NCBI RefSeq assembly: GCF_045223415.1
Contig: NZ_JBEQZJ010000045.1
Coordinates: 1 to 31,359, forward strand
From: Hoskinsella mucinilytica
GTDB lineage: Bacteria > Bacillota_I > Bacilli_A > Erysipelotrichales > Erysipelotrichaceae
DNA length: 31,359 bases
Direction: 5' to 3'
Part shown: positions 16,061-23,954 of the stretch, piece after piece
Layout of the letters: each line of letters opens with the position of its first letter
How positions within the stretch are numbered: position 1 is the first letter of the stretch
Position numbers and translations under genes: made by a program
The notes under the pieces: model-generated
Databases searched by the model: none
What the model saw: only the letters and a program-made list of their open reading frames with translations
Told to the model about the DNA's origin: nothing

Positions 16061-16078
16061 TTTGTAAAGGTTTACAAA
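16061..16078 (+). promoter_or_regulatory. Perfect palindrome, candidate operator of nfnAB
   Basis: TTTGTAAAGGTTTACAAA has perfect 8-bp arms about the central GG. It falls at or just after the predicted transcription start. Its 7-4-7 layout recalls binding sites of the redox repressor Rex (TTGTTAANNNNTTAACAA), though the arm sequence differs, so the regulator is not assigned. Confidence 0.5.
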
Positions 16079-16103
16079 ATGTAAGGTTAAGAGAGGAGAT
16101 ACC

Positions 16104-16946
16104 ATGTACAAGATTATAAAGAAAGAGATTTTAAATCCTACAGTTACAAAAATGGTTGTGGAAGCTCCGGCAGTTGCAAAAAAAGCATTGGCTGGACAGT
16201 TCATTATCCTACGTGTGAATGAAAACGGTGAACGTATTCCGTTGACAATTGCTGATTATGATAGAGAAAACGGTACCATTACCATCATTTTCCAGATTGT
16301 TGGGAAAACAACGATGATTTTAAATGAATTAGAAGAAGGCGATCAGCTACAGGACTTTGTTGGTCCATTAGGAAAGCCTTCTCATGTAGATGGTTTGAAA
16401 AAAGTCTGTGTCATCGGCGGTGGTGTTGGTTGTGCCATTGCGTATCCTACGGCAAAAGCACTTCATGAAAATGGTGCTGAAGTTACGGTGATCACTGGCT
16501 TTAGAAATAAAGATCTTGTGATTTTGGAAGATGAATTCAAACAAGTGAGCGATCATGCTTATCTTGTAAGCGATGATGGTAGTACAGGAACCAAAGGTTT
16601 GGTTACCAATGTATTAGAAGAATTAATTCAGAAAGGGGAAACCTTCGATGAAGTTATCGCAATCGGACCATTGATCATGATGAAATTTGTATGTCAGTTG
16701 ACGAAAAAATATGATATCAAAACGATTGTATCTATGAATCCTATTATGATCGATGGAACCGGAATGTGTGGAGGTTGCCGTTTAACTGTTGGTGGAGAAA
16801 CAAAATTTGCATGTGTGGATGGTCCAGACTTTGATGGTCATGAAGTTGATTTTGATGAAGCGATGAGTCGTGGTGCAACATATCGTGACTTTGAAGCAAA
16901 ACAACGAGATGCTGCATGTAATCTATTGAAGAAGGGAGTTGCCTAG
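16104..16946 (+). CDS. nfnA: NADH-dependent reduced ferredoxin:NADP+ oxidoreductase, small subunit
   Basis: The FAD- and [2Fe-2S]-carrying subunit of the electron-bifurcating transhydrogenase NfnAB, which links NADH, NADPH and ferredoxin pools. The protein is 280 aa. A ferredoxin-reductase-like FAD domain at the N-terminus (GQFIILRV, ERIPLTIADYD) is followed by the nucleotide-binding VIGGGVGCAIAYP at about 101-113. The cluster motif IDGTGMCGGCRLTV carries Asp at about 217 and Cys at about 222 and 225, with another Cys at about 237; one Asp plus three Cys is the known ligand set of NfnA. It is followed after 1 nt by nfnB. Proteins of this type are also named GltA-associated or sulfide dehydrogenase subunits. 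Confidence 0.9.
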   Translation: MYKIIKKEILNPTVTKMVVEAPAVAKKALAGQFIILRVNENGERIPLTIADYDRENGTITIIFQIVGKTTMILNELEEGDQLQDFVGPLGKPSHVDGLKKVCVIGGGVGCAIAYPTAKALHENGAEVTVITGFRNKDLVILEDEFKQVSDHAYLVSDDGSTGTKGLVTNVLEELIQKGETFDEVIAIGPLIMMKFVCQLTKKYDIKTIVSMNPIMIDGTGMCGGCRLTVGGETKFACVDGPDFDGHEVDFDEAMSRGATYRDFEAKQRDAACNLLKKGVA

Positions 16947-16947
16947 T

Positions 16948-18333
16948 ATGCCTAATATGTCATTGAAAAAGGTAGAAATGCCTGTACAAGATGGAGAGAT
17001 CAGAAGAAATAATTTCGAAGAGGTTACCCTTGGTTATACCAAAGAAATGGCAATGGAGGAAGCAGAGCGCTGTTTGCATTGTCCGACAAAACCTTGTATC
17101 GGTGGATGTCCGGTATCTGTTAATATTCCGGATTTTATTGAACAAGTAAAATTAGGTGAATTTGAAAAAGCATATCAGATCATTCGTGAAACAAGTTCTT
17201 TACCTGCTGTTTGCGGGCGTGTTTGTCCTCAGGAAACACAATGTGAAAGCAAATGTGTTCGTGGTGTAAAAGGAGAGGCTGTCGCAATTGGTAGATTAGA
17301 GCGTTTTGTTGCTGATTGGCATCGTGAAAATGTATCAGAAAAAATTGAAAAGCCAGAAAGCAATGGACATAAGGTTGCTGTAGTTGGAGCTGGTCCTGCG
17401 GGATTAACTTGTGCAGGAGATCTTGCTAAAAAAGGATATCATGTTTCTGTTTTTGAAGCACTACATGTTGCAGGTGGTGTTTTGATGTATGGTATTCCAG
17501 AATTCCGTTTACCTAAAGAAATCGTACAAAATGAAATCAATGGGTTGAAGGATATGGGCGTTGATATCGAAACAAATATGGTCATCGGACGTAGTGAGTC
17601 TGTTGATGATTTGTTCGATGCAGGATATGAAGCTGTTTTTATCGGTAGTGGTGCCGGCTTACCTAACTTCATGAATATGCCTGGAGAAAACTTAAAGGGC
17701 GTATATTCAGCAAACGAATTCTTAACTCGTTGTAATTTGATGAAAGCTTATAAAGATGGTAGTGATACACCTATTCAACATCCAAAACGTGCTGTTATCG
17801 TTGGTGGTGGAAATGTCGCTATGGATGCTGCACGTTGTGCAAAACGTCTTGGTGTGGAAGAAGTTACGATTGTTTATCGTCGTAGCATGGAAGAACTTCC
17901 GGCACGAAAAGAGGAAGTGGAGCATGCTATGGAAGAAGGAATCGTGTTCAATTTGTTGACAAATCCAGTACGTGTGCTTGGTGATGAAGATGGATGGGTC
18001 AAAGGGATGGAATGCGTAAAAATGGAACTTGGTGAGCCAGATGAAAGTGGCAGAAGACGTCCTGTAGAAGTGAAAGATAGTAACTTTGTTTTAGATGTTG
18101 ACTGTATGATCATGGCTATCGGTACAAGTCCTAATCCATTGATTCGTTCCACAACAGAAGGCTTGGAAACAAACCGTAAGGGATGCTTGATTGCAGATGA
18201 AAGTGGAGCAACTACTCGTGAAGGCGTGTTCGCCGGTGGTGATGCTGTAACCGGAGCTGCAACGGTCATTTTAGCAATGGGAGCAGGGAAAACAGCTGCC
18301 AAAGCAATGGATGAATATATTCAGAACAAATAA
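16948..18333 (+). CDS. nfnB: NfnB / glutamate synthase small-subunit-like oxidoreductase
   Basis: The larger subunit of NfnAB, 461 aa. N-terminal Cys motifs for two [4Fe-4S] clusters are clear (CLHCPTKPCIGGCPVSVNIP and VCGRVCPQETQCESKCVRG). Two Rossmann motifs follow: VAVVGAGPAGLTCAGDLA for FAD and AVIVGGGNVAMDAARCAKR for NADPH. The C-terminal FAGGDAVTGAATVILAMGAG closes the FAD site. The sequence is also typical of proteins annotated as GltA or GltD. The adjacent NfnA subunit, and the absence of a glutamate synthase large subunit here, favour NfnB. The start at 16948 follows the nfnA stop by 1 nt with GGGAG upstream, giving translational coupling. Confidence 0.9.
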   Translation: MPNMSLKKVEMPVQDGEIRRNNFEEVTLGYTKEMAMEEAERCLHCPTKPCIGGCPVSVNIPDFIEQVKLGEFEKAYQIIRETSSLPAVCGRVCPQETQCESKCVRGVKGEAVAIGRLERFVADWHRENVSEKIEKPESNGHKVAVVGAGPAGLTCAGDLAKKGYHVSVFEALHVAGGVLMYGIPEFRLPKEIVQNEINGLKDMGVDIETNMVIGRSESVDDLFDAGYEAVFIGSGAGLPNFMNMPGENLKGVYSANEFLTRCNLMKAYKDGSDTPIQHPKRAVIVGGGNVAMDAARCAKRLGVEEVTIVYRRSMEELPARKEEVEHAMEEGIVFNLLTNPVRVLGDEDGWVKGMECVKMELGEPDESGRRRPVEVKDSNFVLDVDCMIMAIGTSPNPLIRSTTEGLETNRKGCLIADESGATTREGVFAGGDAVTGAATVILAMGAGKTAAKAMDEYIQNK

Positions 18334-18344
18334 ATATCATGAAA

Positions 18345-18372
18345 AAGATCTGTCTTGAGATAGGTCTTTTTT
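18345..18372 (+). terminator. Terminator of nfnAB
   Basis: A 10-bp stem with two G-U pairs (AAGATCTGTC/GATAGGTCTT), a TTGA loop and a T-run. Confidence 0.8.
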
Positions 18373-18461
18373 AGTGAGATGAGATATATAATTGTTTTCT
18401 ATCATACCTTTTTTATGCGATTGGAAAATAAAAGAAAAATCATGAAAAATGGATGGAAGGG

Positions 18462-18490
18462 TTTACACTTGGCTTCAAAAATGTTATTAT
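18462..18490 (+). promoter_or_regulatory. Promoter of structured RNA
   Basis: TTTACA (18462-18467), a 17-bp spacer and TATTAT (18485-18490); start predicted near 18497. Confidence 0.6.
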
Positions 18491-18496
18491 ATCTAC

Positions 18497-18674
18497 AGAA
18501 ATAAGTACCTTATTTCTGATATCATAATATTGGCTCTATTATGATAGCCTGAAAGATTATGCATTCTTTACATTCCTTCCTTTTATTGTTAGATGCATGA
18601 GCTTTCTGACATTTATTCATATCGATTTCCTTTCGATAACCTAGTGAAAAGAACGTGATGATTCACGTTCTTTT
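18497..18674 (+). ncRNA. Unidentified structured RNA, about 178 nt
   Basis: This region between nfnB and the small membrane gene has no plausible protein. It starts after a good promoter and ends at a strong terminator. Four hairpins lie in series: CAGAAATAAG/CTTATTTCTG (perfect, 3-nt loop, 18496-18518); ATCATAATA/TATTATGAT (18521-18545); a long stem joining GAAAG and TTATGCAT (18551-18564) to ATGCATGA and CTTTC (18593-18606) with one A-G mismatch and a pyrimidine-rich 28-nt loop; and TATCGA/TCGATA (18620-18638). I checked by eye for features of tmRNA, RNase P, SRP RNA, 6S RNA and common riboswitches and saw none. Confidence 0.55.
18647..18674 (+). terminator. Terminator of the structured RNA
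   Basis: A perfect 12-bp stem (AAAAGAACGTGA/TCACGTTCTTTT) with a TGAT loop; the terminal Ts are part of the stem. Confidence 0.85.
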
Positions 18675-18727
18675 CATATGGTAAAGATAAAATGGAGCAT
18701 TACGTTACATTGAAATCGATAAACGTA

Positions 18728-18756
18728 TTGTAAAATGAAAAAGAACATGGTATTCT
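18728..18756 (+). promoter_or_regulatory. Promoter of small membrane protein gene
   Basis: TTGTAA, a 17-bp spacer and TATTCT (18751-18756). The start would be near 18763, leaving only about 10 nt of leader. Confidence 0.5.
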
Positions 18757-18772
18757 AACATATGGTGATGAC

Positions 18773-19018
18773 ATGAAAAAGAAATATAGACAATTGATCA
18801 TGTTTGGTGTTGTGGGAATCATTTTTTTCTTTTTACTATCATTGATATTTCCGGCACTGATGATCGTTTCCAAAATCGGCGCTTTATTGGTATATGCAGC
18901 AGTTAGTGCAACTCAGATCTTAATGATGAGAAACAATGGTGAAAATGTAGAAAAATCTATTTTATTCACTGTTGTGGTTATTTTAGCAGTGGGTTATTTG
19001 CTGTTTTTTGTCGGATAA
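18773..19018 (+). CDS. Small membrane protein, unknown function
   Basis: An 81-aa protein with three predicted membrane segments: FGVVGIIFFFLLSLIFPALM, IGALLVYAAVSATQILMM and SILFTVVVILAVGYLLFFV, joined by short charged loops. The basic N-terminus (MKKKYR) places it inside. I do not recognise a family. The ribosome-binding site is weak (GGTGATG close to the ATG), but the codon use and membrane layout make a real gene likely. It has its own promoter and stands alone between the structured RNA and the leuS leader. Confidence 0.6.
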   Translation: MKKKYRQLIMFGVVGIIFFFLLSLIFPALMIVSKIGALLVYAAVSATQILMMRNNGENVEKSILFTVVVILAVGYLLFFVG

Positions 19019-19021
19019 ACA

Positions 19022-19050
19022 TTGACTAGAGATTTAAAATTGAGTATACT
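19022..19050 (+). promoter_or_regulatory. leuS promoter
   Basis: TTGACT (19022-19027), a 17-bp spacer and TATACT (19045-19050), directly ahead of the T-box leader. Confidence 0.7.
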
Positions 19051-19056
19051 TAATAA

Positions 19057-19275
19057 AGGAAAAGCGATGAATTAAAGTAGTACCTGATCAAAGTGTATCA
19101 GAGAGCAGCTGGTTGGTGAAAAGCTTGCGCATGGAGACAGGGAACTCGTTAAGGAGCTGATAGCAATATCCGTCTAACTTCGCGTTAAGAAGAAATGAAG
19201 TGCATTCTTTTTTTGAGGATGAACTAAGGTGGTACCGCGTTAGCTATAACGTCCTTAGACAAGGACGTTTTTTTA
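19057..19275 (+). promoter_or_regulatory. Leucine T-box riboswitch of leuS
   Basis: The T-box signature AAGGTGGTACCGCG is at 19226-19239. Upstream, stem I elements are visible: AAAGTAGTA, the AGAGAG bulge, GGTTGGTGAAAA and the specifier loop GGGAACTCG with the leucine codon CTC at 19145-19147. The terminator AACGTCCTT/AAGGACGTT with a T-run is at 19248-19274. Uncharged tRNA-Leu pairing at the CTC codon and the T-box bulge would favour the antiterminator. Confidence 0.93.
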
Positions 19276-19296
19276 TTGATAAAGGAGAGATTACAA

Positions 19297-21696
19297 ATGG
19301 CATTCAATCATGTAGAAATTGAAAAAAAATGGCAAGATTATTGGTTATCTAACAAAACCTTTGCATGTGATACCAATGATTTCAGTAAGCCTAAGTATTA
19401 TGTGTTGGATATGTTTCCATATCCAAGTGGGAATGGTCTTCATGTAGGACATCCAGAAGGATATACTGCAACTGATATCATTGCTCGTATGAAACGTATG
19501 CAGGGATACAATGTTCTTCATCCAATGGGATGGGATGCATTTGGACTACCAGCGGAACAGTTTGCGATTCAAACAGGAAATCATCCAGCTGAATTCACGA
19601 AGAAAAACGTAGATCATTTTCGTGAGCAGATCCAATCATTAGGTTTTTCCTATGATTGGGATCGTGAAATTTCCACAACAGATCCATCTTATTATAAATG
19701 GACACAGTGGATCTTTATTCAGCTCTACAATAAGGGACTTGCCTATGTGGATGAAATCCCTGTAAACTGGTGCCCTGAACTTGGCACCGTACTGGCAAAT
19801 GAAGAGGTCATTGATGGTAAGAGCGAACGTGGTGGTTATCCTGTCATACGTAAGCCAATGCGTCAATGGGTATTAAAAATCACAGAATACGCAGAACGTT
19901 TATTGGAAGATCTGGAACTTTGTGACTGGCCTCAATCTACAAAAGAAATGCAAATCAATTGGATCGGTAAATCAGTGGGAGCAAATGTTATCTTCAAAAT
20001 CAAAGATACCAATAAAGAATTCACTGTGTTTACCACACGTTGTGATACGTTATTCGGAGCTACTTATTGTGTTATGTCACCAGAGCATCCATACGTTGAT
20101 TTGATTTGCAGTGAAGAACAAAAACAAGCAATCGAAGAATATAAAAAGGTTTGCGCAAGCAAGTCTGATTTGGAACGTACAGAGCTAAATAAAGAAAAAA
20201 CAGGTGTCTTTACCGGAGCATATGCAATCAATCCTGTCAATGGAAAAGAAGTTCCTATTTGGATTTCCGATTATGTTCTTGCAAGCTATGGTACAGGTGC
20301 TATCATGGCAGTTCCAGCACATGATACTCGTGATTATGAGTTTGCGAAAAAGTTTGGTATCGATATCATCCCTGTATTGGAAGGTGGAAACATTGAAGAA
20401 GAAGCCTTTACAGAAGATGGTATCCACATCAATTCAGAGTTTTTGAATGGTATGGGTAAACAGGAAGCAATTGATACCATGATCAAATGGTTAGAAGAGC
20501 ATCAATGCGGTTGTGCAAAAACAACTTATAAATTAAGAGACTGGTTATTTTCAAGACAACGTTATTGGGGAGAACCGATTCCTATCATTTTGATGGAAGA
20601 TGGTACGATGCGTACAGTGGATATCGATGAATTACCATTGGAACTACCAGAAACAAAGAATTTCAAACCAAATGAAAATGGGGAATCTCCTCTTGCACAT
20701 TGCCTTGATTTCATAAACGTGGAAATCGATGGTGTAAAAGGAAAACGTGAAACAAATACCATGCCTCAATGGGCAGGAAGCTGTTGGTATTATCTACGTT
20801 ATATCGATCCGAAAAATAATGATGCGATTGCGGATGCAAAATTATTAGAACATTGGTTACCGGTAGATCTTTATGTAGGTGGTGCTGAGCATGCTGTGCT
20901 TCATCTATTGTATGCTCGTTTCTGGCATAAAGTTTTATATGATTGCGGTGTAGTTCCTACAAAGGAACCATTCCAAAAGCTTTTCCATCAAGGTATGATC
21001 TTAGGTGAGAATAATGAAAAAATGTCTAAATCGAGAGGGAATGTCGTAAACCCTGATGAAATCGTAGCATCACATGGTGCGGATGCACTACGTGTTTATG
21101 AAATGTTTATGGGACCATTGGAAGCTGCACTTCCTTGGAGTACGACCGGTTTAGATGGTGCTAGAAGATGGTTAGATCGTGTTTGGAGATTATATACTGA
21201 ATATGATAAATTTACGGAAACAAACAACGGTGCATTGGATCGTGTGTATCATGCTACCATCAAAAAGGTTACCAATGATGTAGAAACCTTAAATCTGAAT
21301 ACAGCAATCTCTCAAATGATGATTTTCATCAATGAATGCTATAAAGCAGATGAAATTTATCATGAGTATGCGATAGGTTTCTTGAAATGCTTTGCATGTT
21401 TTGCACCTCATTTAGGAGAAGAAATTTGGAATAAGGTATTCCATAAGGAAACAAGCATTGCTTATGCGCCATGGCCAACTTATGATGAAACCAAACTGAT
21501 CGATGATGAAGTTGAAATCGTTGTACAGGTCAATGGTAAGCTTCGTGGTAAATTTAAAGCAGCAAAAGACAGTGATGAGGAAGTCATCAAAGCAACTGCT
21601 ATGGATATCGAAGCAGTCAAAATGCAATTAGAAGGTAAAACAATTCGCAAAGTCATTGTTGTGAAGGGCAGAGTTGTAAATATCGTTGCAAATTAA
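19297..21696 (+). CDS. leuS: Leucyl-tRNA synthetase
   Basis: Class I synthetase that charges tRNA-Leu, about 799 aa. Catalytic signatures are FPYPSGNGLHVGHPEGYTA (HIGH variant HVGH) and EKMSKSRGNVVNPDE. The editing (CP1) domain is present, with GTGAIMAVPAHDTRDYEFA carrying the Asp that anchors mischarged substrates. The tryptophan-rich AGSCWYYLRYIDP and the C-terminal VQVNGKLRGK are also typical of bacterial LeuRS. The start at 19297 is chosen because AAAGGAGAG lies 5-8 nt before it; the longer frame begins with TTG inside the leader. Expression is controlled by the leucine T-box. Confidence 0.98.
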   Translation: MAFNHVEIEKKWQDYWLSNKTFACDTNDFSKPKYYVLDMFPYPSGNGLHVGHPEGYTATDIIARMKRMQGYNVLHPMGWDAFGLPAEQFAIQTGNHPAEFTKKNVDHFREQIQSLGFSYDWDREISTTDPSYYKWTQWIFIQLYNKGLAYVDEIPVNWCPELGTVLANEEVIDGKSERGGYPVIRKPMRQWVLKITEYAERLLEDLELCDWPQSTKEMQINWIGKSVGANVIFKIKDTNKEFTVFTTRCDTLFGATYCVMSPEHPYVDLICSEEQKQAIEEYKKVCASKSDLERTELNKEKTGVFTGAYAINPVNGKEVPIWISDYVLASYGTGAIMAVPAHDTRDYEFAKKFGIDIIPVLEGGNIEEEAFTEDGIHINSEFLNGMGKQEAIDTMIKWLEEHQCGCAKTTYKLRDWLFSRQRYWGEPIPIILMEDGTMRTVDIDELPLELPETKNFKPNENGESPLAHCLDFINVEIDGVKGKRETNTMPQWAGSCWYYLRYIDPKNNDAIADAKLLEHWLPVDLYVGGAEHAVLHLLYARFWHKVLYDCGVVPTKEPFQKLFHQGMILGENNEKMSKSRGNVVNPDEIVASHGADALRVYEMFMGPLEAALPWSTTGLDGARRWLDRVWRLYTEYDKFTETNNGALDRVYHATIKKVTNDVETLNLNTAISQMMIFINECYKADEIYHEYAIGFLKCFACFAPHLGEEIWNKVFHKETSIAYAPWPTYDETKLIDDEVEIVVQVNGKLRGKFKAAKDSDEEVIKATAMDIEAVKMQLEGKTIRKVIVVKGRVVNIVAN

Positions 21697-21703
21697 GAAG
21701 ATT

Positions 21704-21727
21704 GCATGGCATACGCCATGCTTTTTT
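21704..21727 (+). terminator. Terminator of leuS
   Basis: Perfect 7-bp GC-rich stem (GCATGGC/GCCATGC), ATAC loop, six Ts. Confidence 0.92.
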
Positions 21728-21768
21728 CTACATCCCTATGAAAAAACATGATTTCACTGCGCTTTATC

Positions 21769-21798
21769 TTGCAAGGCTCTTGTTTTTTATGCTATACT
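21769..21798 (+). promoter_or_regulatory. yebC promoter
   Basis: TTGCAA, an 18-bp spacer and TATACT (21793-21798), 28 bp before the yebC start. Confidence 0.6.
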
Positions 21799-21826
21799 AG
21801 GTAAGGAAATTTGGAAGGTGATTAAA

Positions 21827-22564
21827 ATGGGTAGACATTTTGAAGTACGTGCTGCAGCAATGCAGAAGACAGCAAATGCAAAAGCAAAAGTATATTCTCG
21901 TTTTGGTAAAGAAATATTGATGGCAGCAAAAGCTGGTGTACCTGATCCAGAAATGAACGTTTCTTTGAAAAAAGTGATTGAACGTGCAAAAGCAAACCAG
22001 GTGCCTGCGGATGTTATCAAAAGAGCAATTGAAAAAGCAAAAGGTGGAACTACGGAAAATTATTCTGCCGCAACATATGAAGGATTTGGATCCGGTGGGG
22101 CTGCTACCGTTATTATTGATTGTTTGACTGATAATGCAAACAGAACGATTGCCGATTTGCGTGCGGCATTTAATAAATCTCATGCGAAGTTAGGAGTAGC
22201 CGGATGTGTTTCTTTCAATTATGAGCATGTTGGTTTGATTTCTATTGCTTATGATGACGAAGAATCTATGATGGATGCATTGATCATGGGAGAAGTTGAT
22301 CTAAAGGACATCGAAGTAGAAGATGGACAAATGACGATCACAGTAGAGCCAACGGATTTAAATAAGGCAAAAGATGCCATTGAAGGATTGATTCCTGAAG
22401 TGAACTTTGATGTTATGGAAGATACCATGCTACCAAATGAATACGTAACATTAGAAGGAGAAGACTTAAAGCTATTCCAACGTTTGGTTACCTTGTTAGA
22501 TGATGTAGACGATGTACAGCAGGTATATCATAATGTAGGAAATATCAACGACCCTGTTGAATAA
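21827..22564 (+). CDS. yebC: YebC/PmpR family protein
   Basis: A cytoplasmic protein of 245 aa, the normal length. The N-terminal helical domain (MGRHFEVRAAAMQKTANAKA, then KAGVPDPEMNVSLKKVIERA) and YEGFGSGGAATVIIDCLTDN identify it. In other bacteria, YebC homologues have been described both as transcription regulators and as factors that help ribosomes through proline stretches; which applies here is not shown. The N-terminus has MGRHFEVRAAAM instead of the common MAGHSKWANIKH, the second subfamily in Firmicutes. The ATG at 21827 is preferred over the GTG at 21818, which lies in the ribosome-binding site GGAAGGTGAT. Flanked by its own promoter and terminator. Confidence 0.95.
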   Translation: MGRHFEVRAAAMQKTANAKAKVYSRFGKEILMAAKAGVPDPEMNVSLKKVIERAKANQVPADVIKRAIEKAKGGTTENYSAATYEGFGSGGAATVIIDCLTDNANRTIADLRAAFNKSHAKLGVAGCVSFNYEHVGLISIAYDDEESMMDALIMGEVDLKDIEVEDGQMTITVEPTDLNKAKDAIEGLIPEVNFDVMEDTMLPNEYVTLEGEDLKLFQRLVTLLDDVDDVQQVYHNVGNINDPVE

Positions 22565-22572
22565 GATGATGA

Positions 22573-22596
22573 GTGGATAGCGATATCCGCTTTTTT
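22573..22596 (+). terminator. Terminator of yebC
   Basis: A 7-bp stem (GTGGATA/TATCCGC, one G-U pair), GCGA loop and six Ts. Confidence 0.85.
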
Positions 22597-22653
22597 CTTG
22601 CAAAACCTAAAACTCTCACTTATAATTAGGGTAAAGAAAAGTAGGTGAATGGT

Positions 22654-23634
22654 ATGGCAATCACATCGGAAGACATTAAACGTCTCAACGCTATGGAATT
22701 ATTAAAAGATATGTATCATGATCACCATGGTACCATTGCAGAAATTGCTTCTGCTTCAGGCTTTTCCAATTCTGCTGTGCGAACTACTTTAGAATGGTTG
22801 AAAGAAAAAGGTGTTCTAAAGGTACAAAAGTTGGATCTATCTACCGGTGGAAGATGTCCTCGCAGATATGCTTTTTGTCAATCCCGTTTTCGAACATTGG
22901 GCTTGTTTATAGATGATGAAACAGTGGATATCACGATTCGTTCCATTGCTGGTGATGATCTATATCAAAATCATGTATACATCAAAGAAAACAAAGAACT
23001 GGAAGATTTTGTTGTGATGTTAGTAGATCGCTATGCTGTCAATTGTGTGAGCGTAGCCGGAGCTGGTATTATCGAAGGACTTAGTTTTTATCGAGATGTG
23101 CAAGGAGTTATGGTGGAGTATCGTATTACAGCTCATCTAAAACAAAGATTATCCATTCCTGTTGTGATTGAAAATGATGTAAAAGCCATGATGATGGGAT
23201 ATCAGTCAAAACAACAGGTAGAACTTTTGGCATATCTTTATATCAGCCATACAGGCGTTGGTAGTTCCTATTATCTAGATTCTGATATCTGGCGTGGATC
23301 TCACCATTTCTCCGGTGAAATTGGGTTGATGCCTTACGAAGGTCATAAAATCAATGAAGTCATTCAACAGCACCCTGAAGAAGCGTTGATGGAAAAATTG
23401 ATTCAACATATGATCGTTACAATTTCCACATTGATAGATCCACAAAAAATTGTAATTACGGGGAAACGAGTTCCATGGCATTGTGAAGAGCGCATTCATG
23501 ATGCGTGTATCTCTTATCTAAGTGAAAAATATCCTCTTCATTTAGAGTTTCGTAATTTCCCTTTACAAGATGCGATTGATGGGCTTCATTATATCGCTGT
23601 GTTGAAGCTGTTTGAAGAATATACAAAACTTTGA
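22654..23634 (+). CDS. ROK-like transcriptional regulator, degenerate kinase fold
   Basis: A 326-aa regulator in the NagC/XylR layout. The N-terminal winged helix is at residues 5-65 (HGTIAEIASASGFSNSAVRT, then LEWLKEKGVLKV), followed by GGRCPRRYAF, the usual junction to the ROK domain. In the ROK half, VIENDVKAMMMGY and HFSGEIGLMPYEG are recognisable. The phosphate-binding DxGGT is absent (GLFIDDETVD), the catalytic-loop His of GEIGH is Leu, and the CxCGxxGC zinc motif is missing. It is therefore a regulator without sugar kinase activity. The start at 22654 follows AGGTG; GTG 22645 overlaps it. No sugar gene is adjacent, so the target is unknown. Confidence 0.82.
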   Translation: MAITSEDIKRLNAMELLKDMYHDHHGTIAEIASASGFSNSAVRTTLEWLKEKGVLKVQKLDLSTGGRCPRRYAFCQSRFRTLGLFIDDETVDITIRSIAGDDLYQNHVYIKENKELEDFVVMLVDRYAVNCVSVAGAGIIEGLSFYRDVQGVMVEYRITAHLKQRLSIPVVIENDVKAMMMGYQSKQQVELLAYLYISHTGVGSSYYLDSDIWRGSHHFSGEIGLMPYEGHKINEVIQQHPEEALMEKLIQHMIVTISTLIDPQKIVITGKRVPWHCEERIHDACISYLSEKYPLHLEFRNFPLQDAIDGLHYIAVLKLFEEYTKL

Positions 23635-23651
23635 GAATTCAAAAAAATTTG

Positions 23652-23680
23652 TTGACAAAGATAATGGAAATGATTAAACT
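23652..23680 (+). promoter_or_regulatory. hisS-aspS promoter
   Basis: A perfect TTGACA (23652-23657), a 17-bp spacer and TAAACT (23675-23680). Confidence 0.7.
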
Positions 23681-23686
23681 AAAAGT

Positions 23687-23902
23687 ACATCCGATGAAAA
23701 AGAGCGTTTATATTAGATATCAGATAGAGAAGAAAACCTAGGCTGGAAGTTTTCGCTGTTAGAATATAAATGGACACTTTGGAGGAGTTATCAGGAAATG
23801 GATAACCGCATGATCCTGCGTTATGGAAAAGTGCATCCCATTTGGGATGAAGTTAGGTGGTACCGCGTGATCAAACGTCCTTTCATGAAGGGGCGTTTTT
23901 TT
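23687..23902 (+). promoter_or_regulatory. T-box riboswitch of hisS-aspS
   Basis: The T-box sequence TAGGTGGTACCGCG lies at 23854-23867. Stem I elements include AGATAGAGAAG and the apical GGCTGGAAG. The specifier region ATGGACACTTTGG holds GAC (Asp, 23773-23775) and CAC (His, 23775-23777) overlapping by one base. The terminator AACGTCCTTT/AAGGGGCGTT with a T-run is at 23874-23902. It controls the two-gene hisS-aspS transcript. Confidence 0.92.
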
Positions 23903-23954
23903 ATGAACAAGGATGCAGGATCAAAGAAATGAAAACCAAAAGGAGGAAATCATT

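Noticed and set aside
17874..18302. 142-aa open frame on the minus strand inside nfnB
   Set aside because: Antisense to a well-supported gene; low-complexity Ser/Pro/Thr composition and no start signals.
18497..18674. Structured RNA as a tracrRNA, tmRNA, RNase P or SRP RNA
   Set aside because: No CRISPR repeat or cas gene is nearby, no tag-peptide frame or tRNA-like end is present, and the conserved cores of RNase P and SRP RNA were not found.
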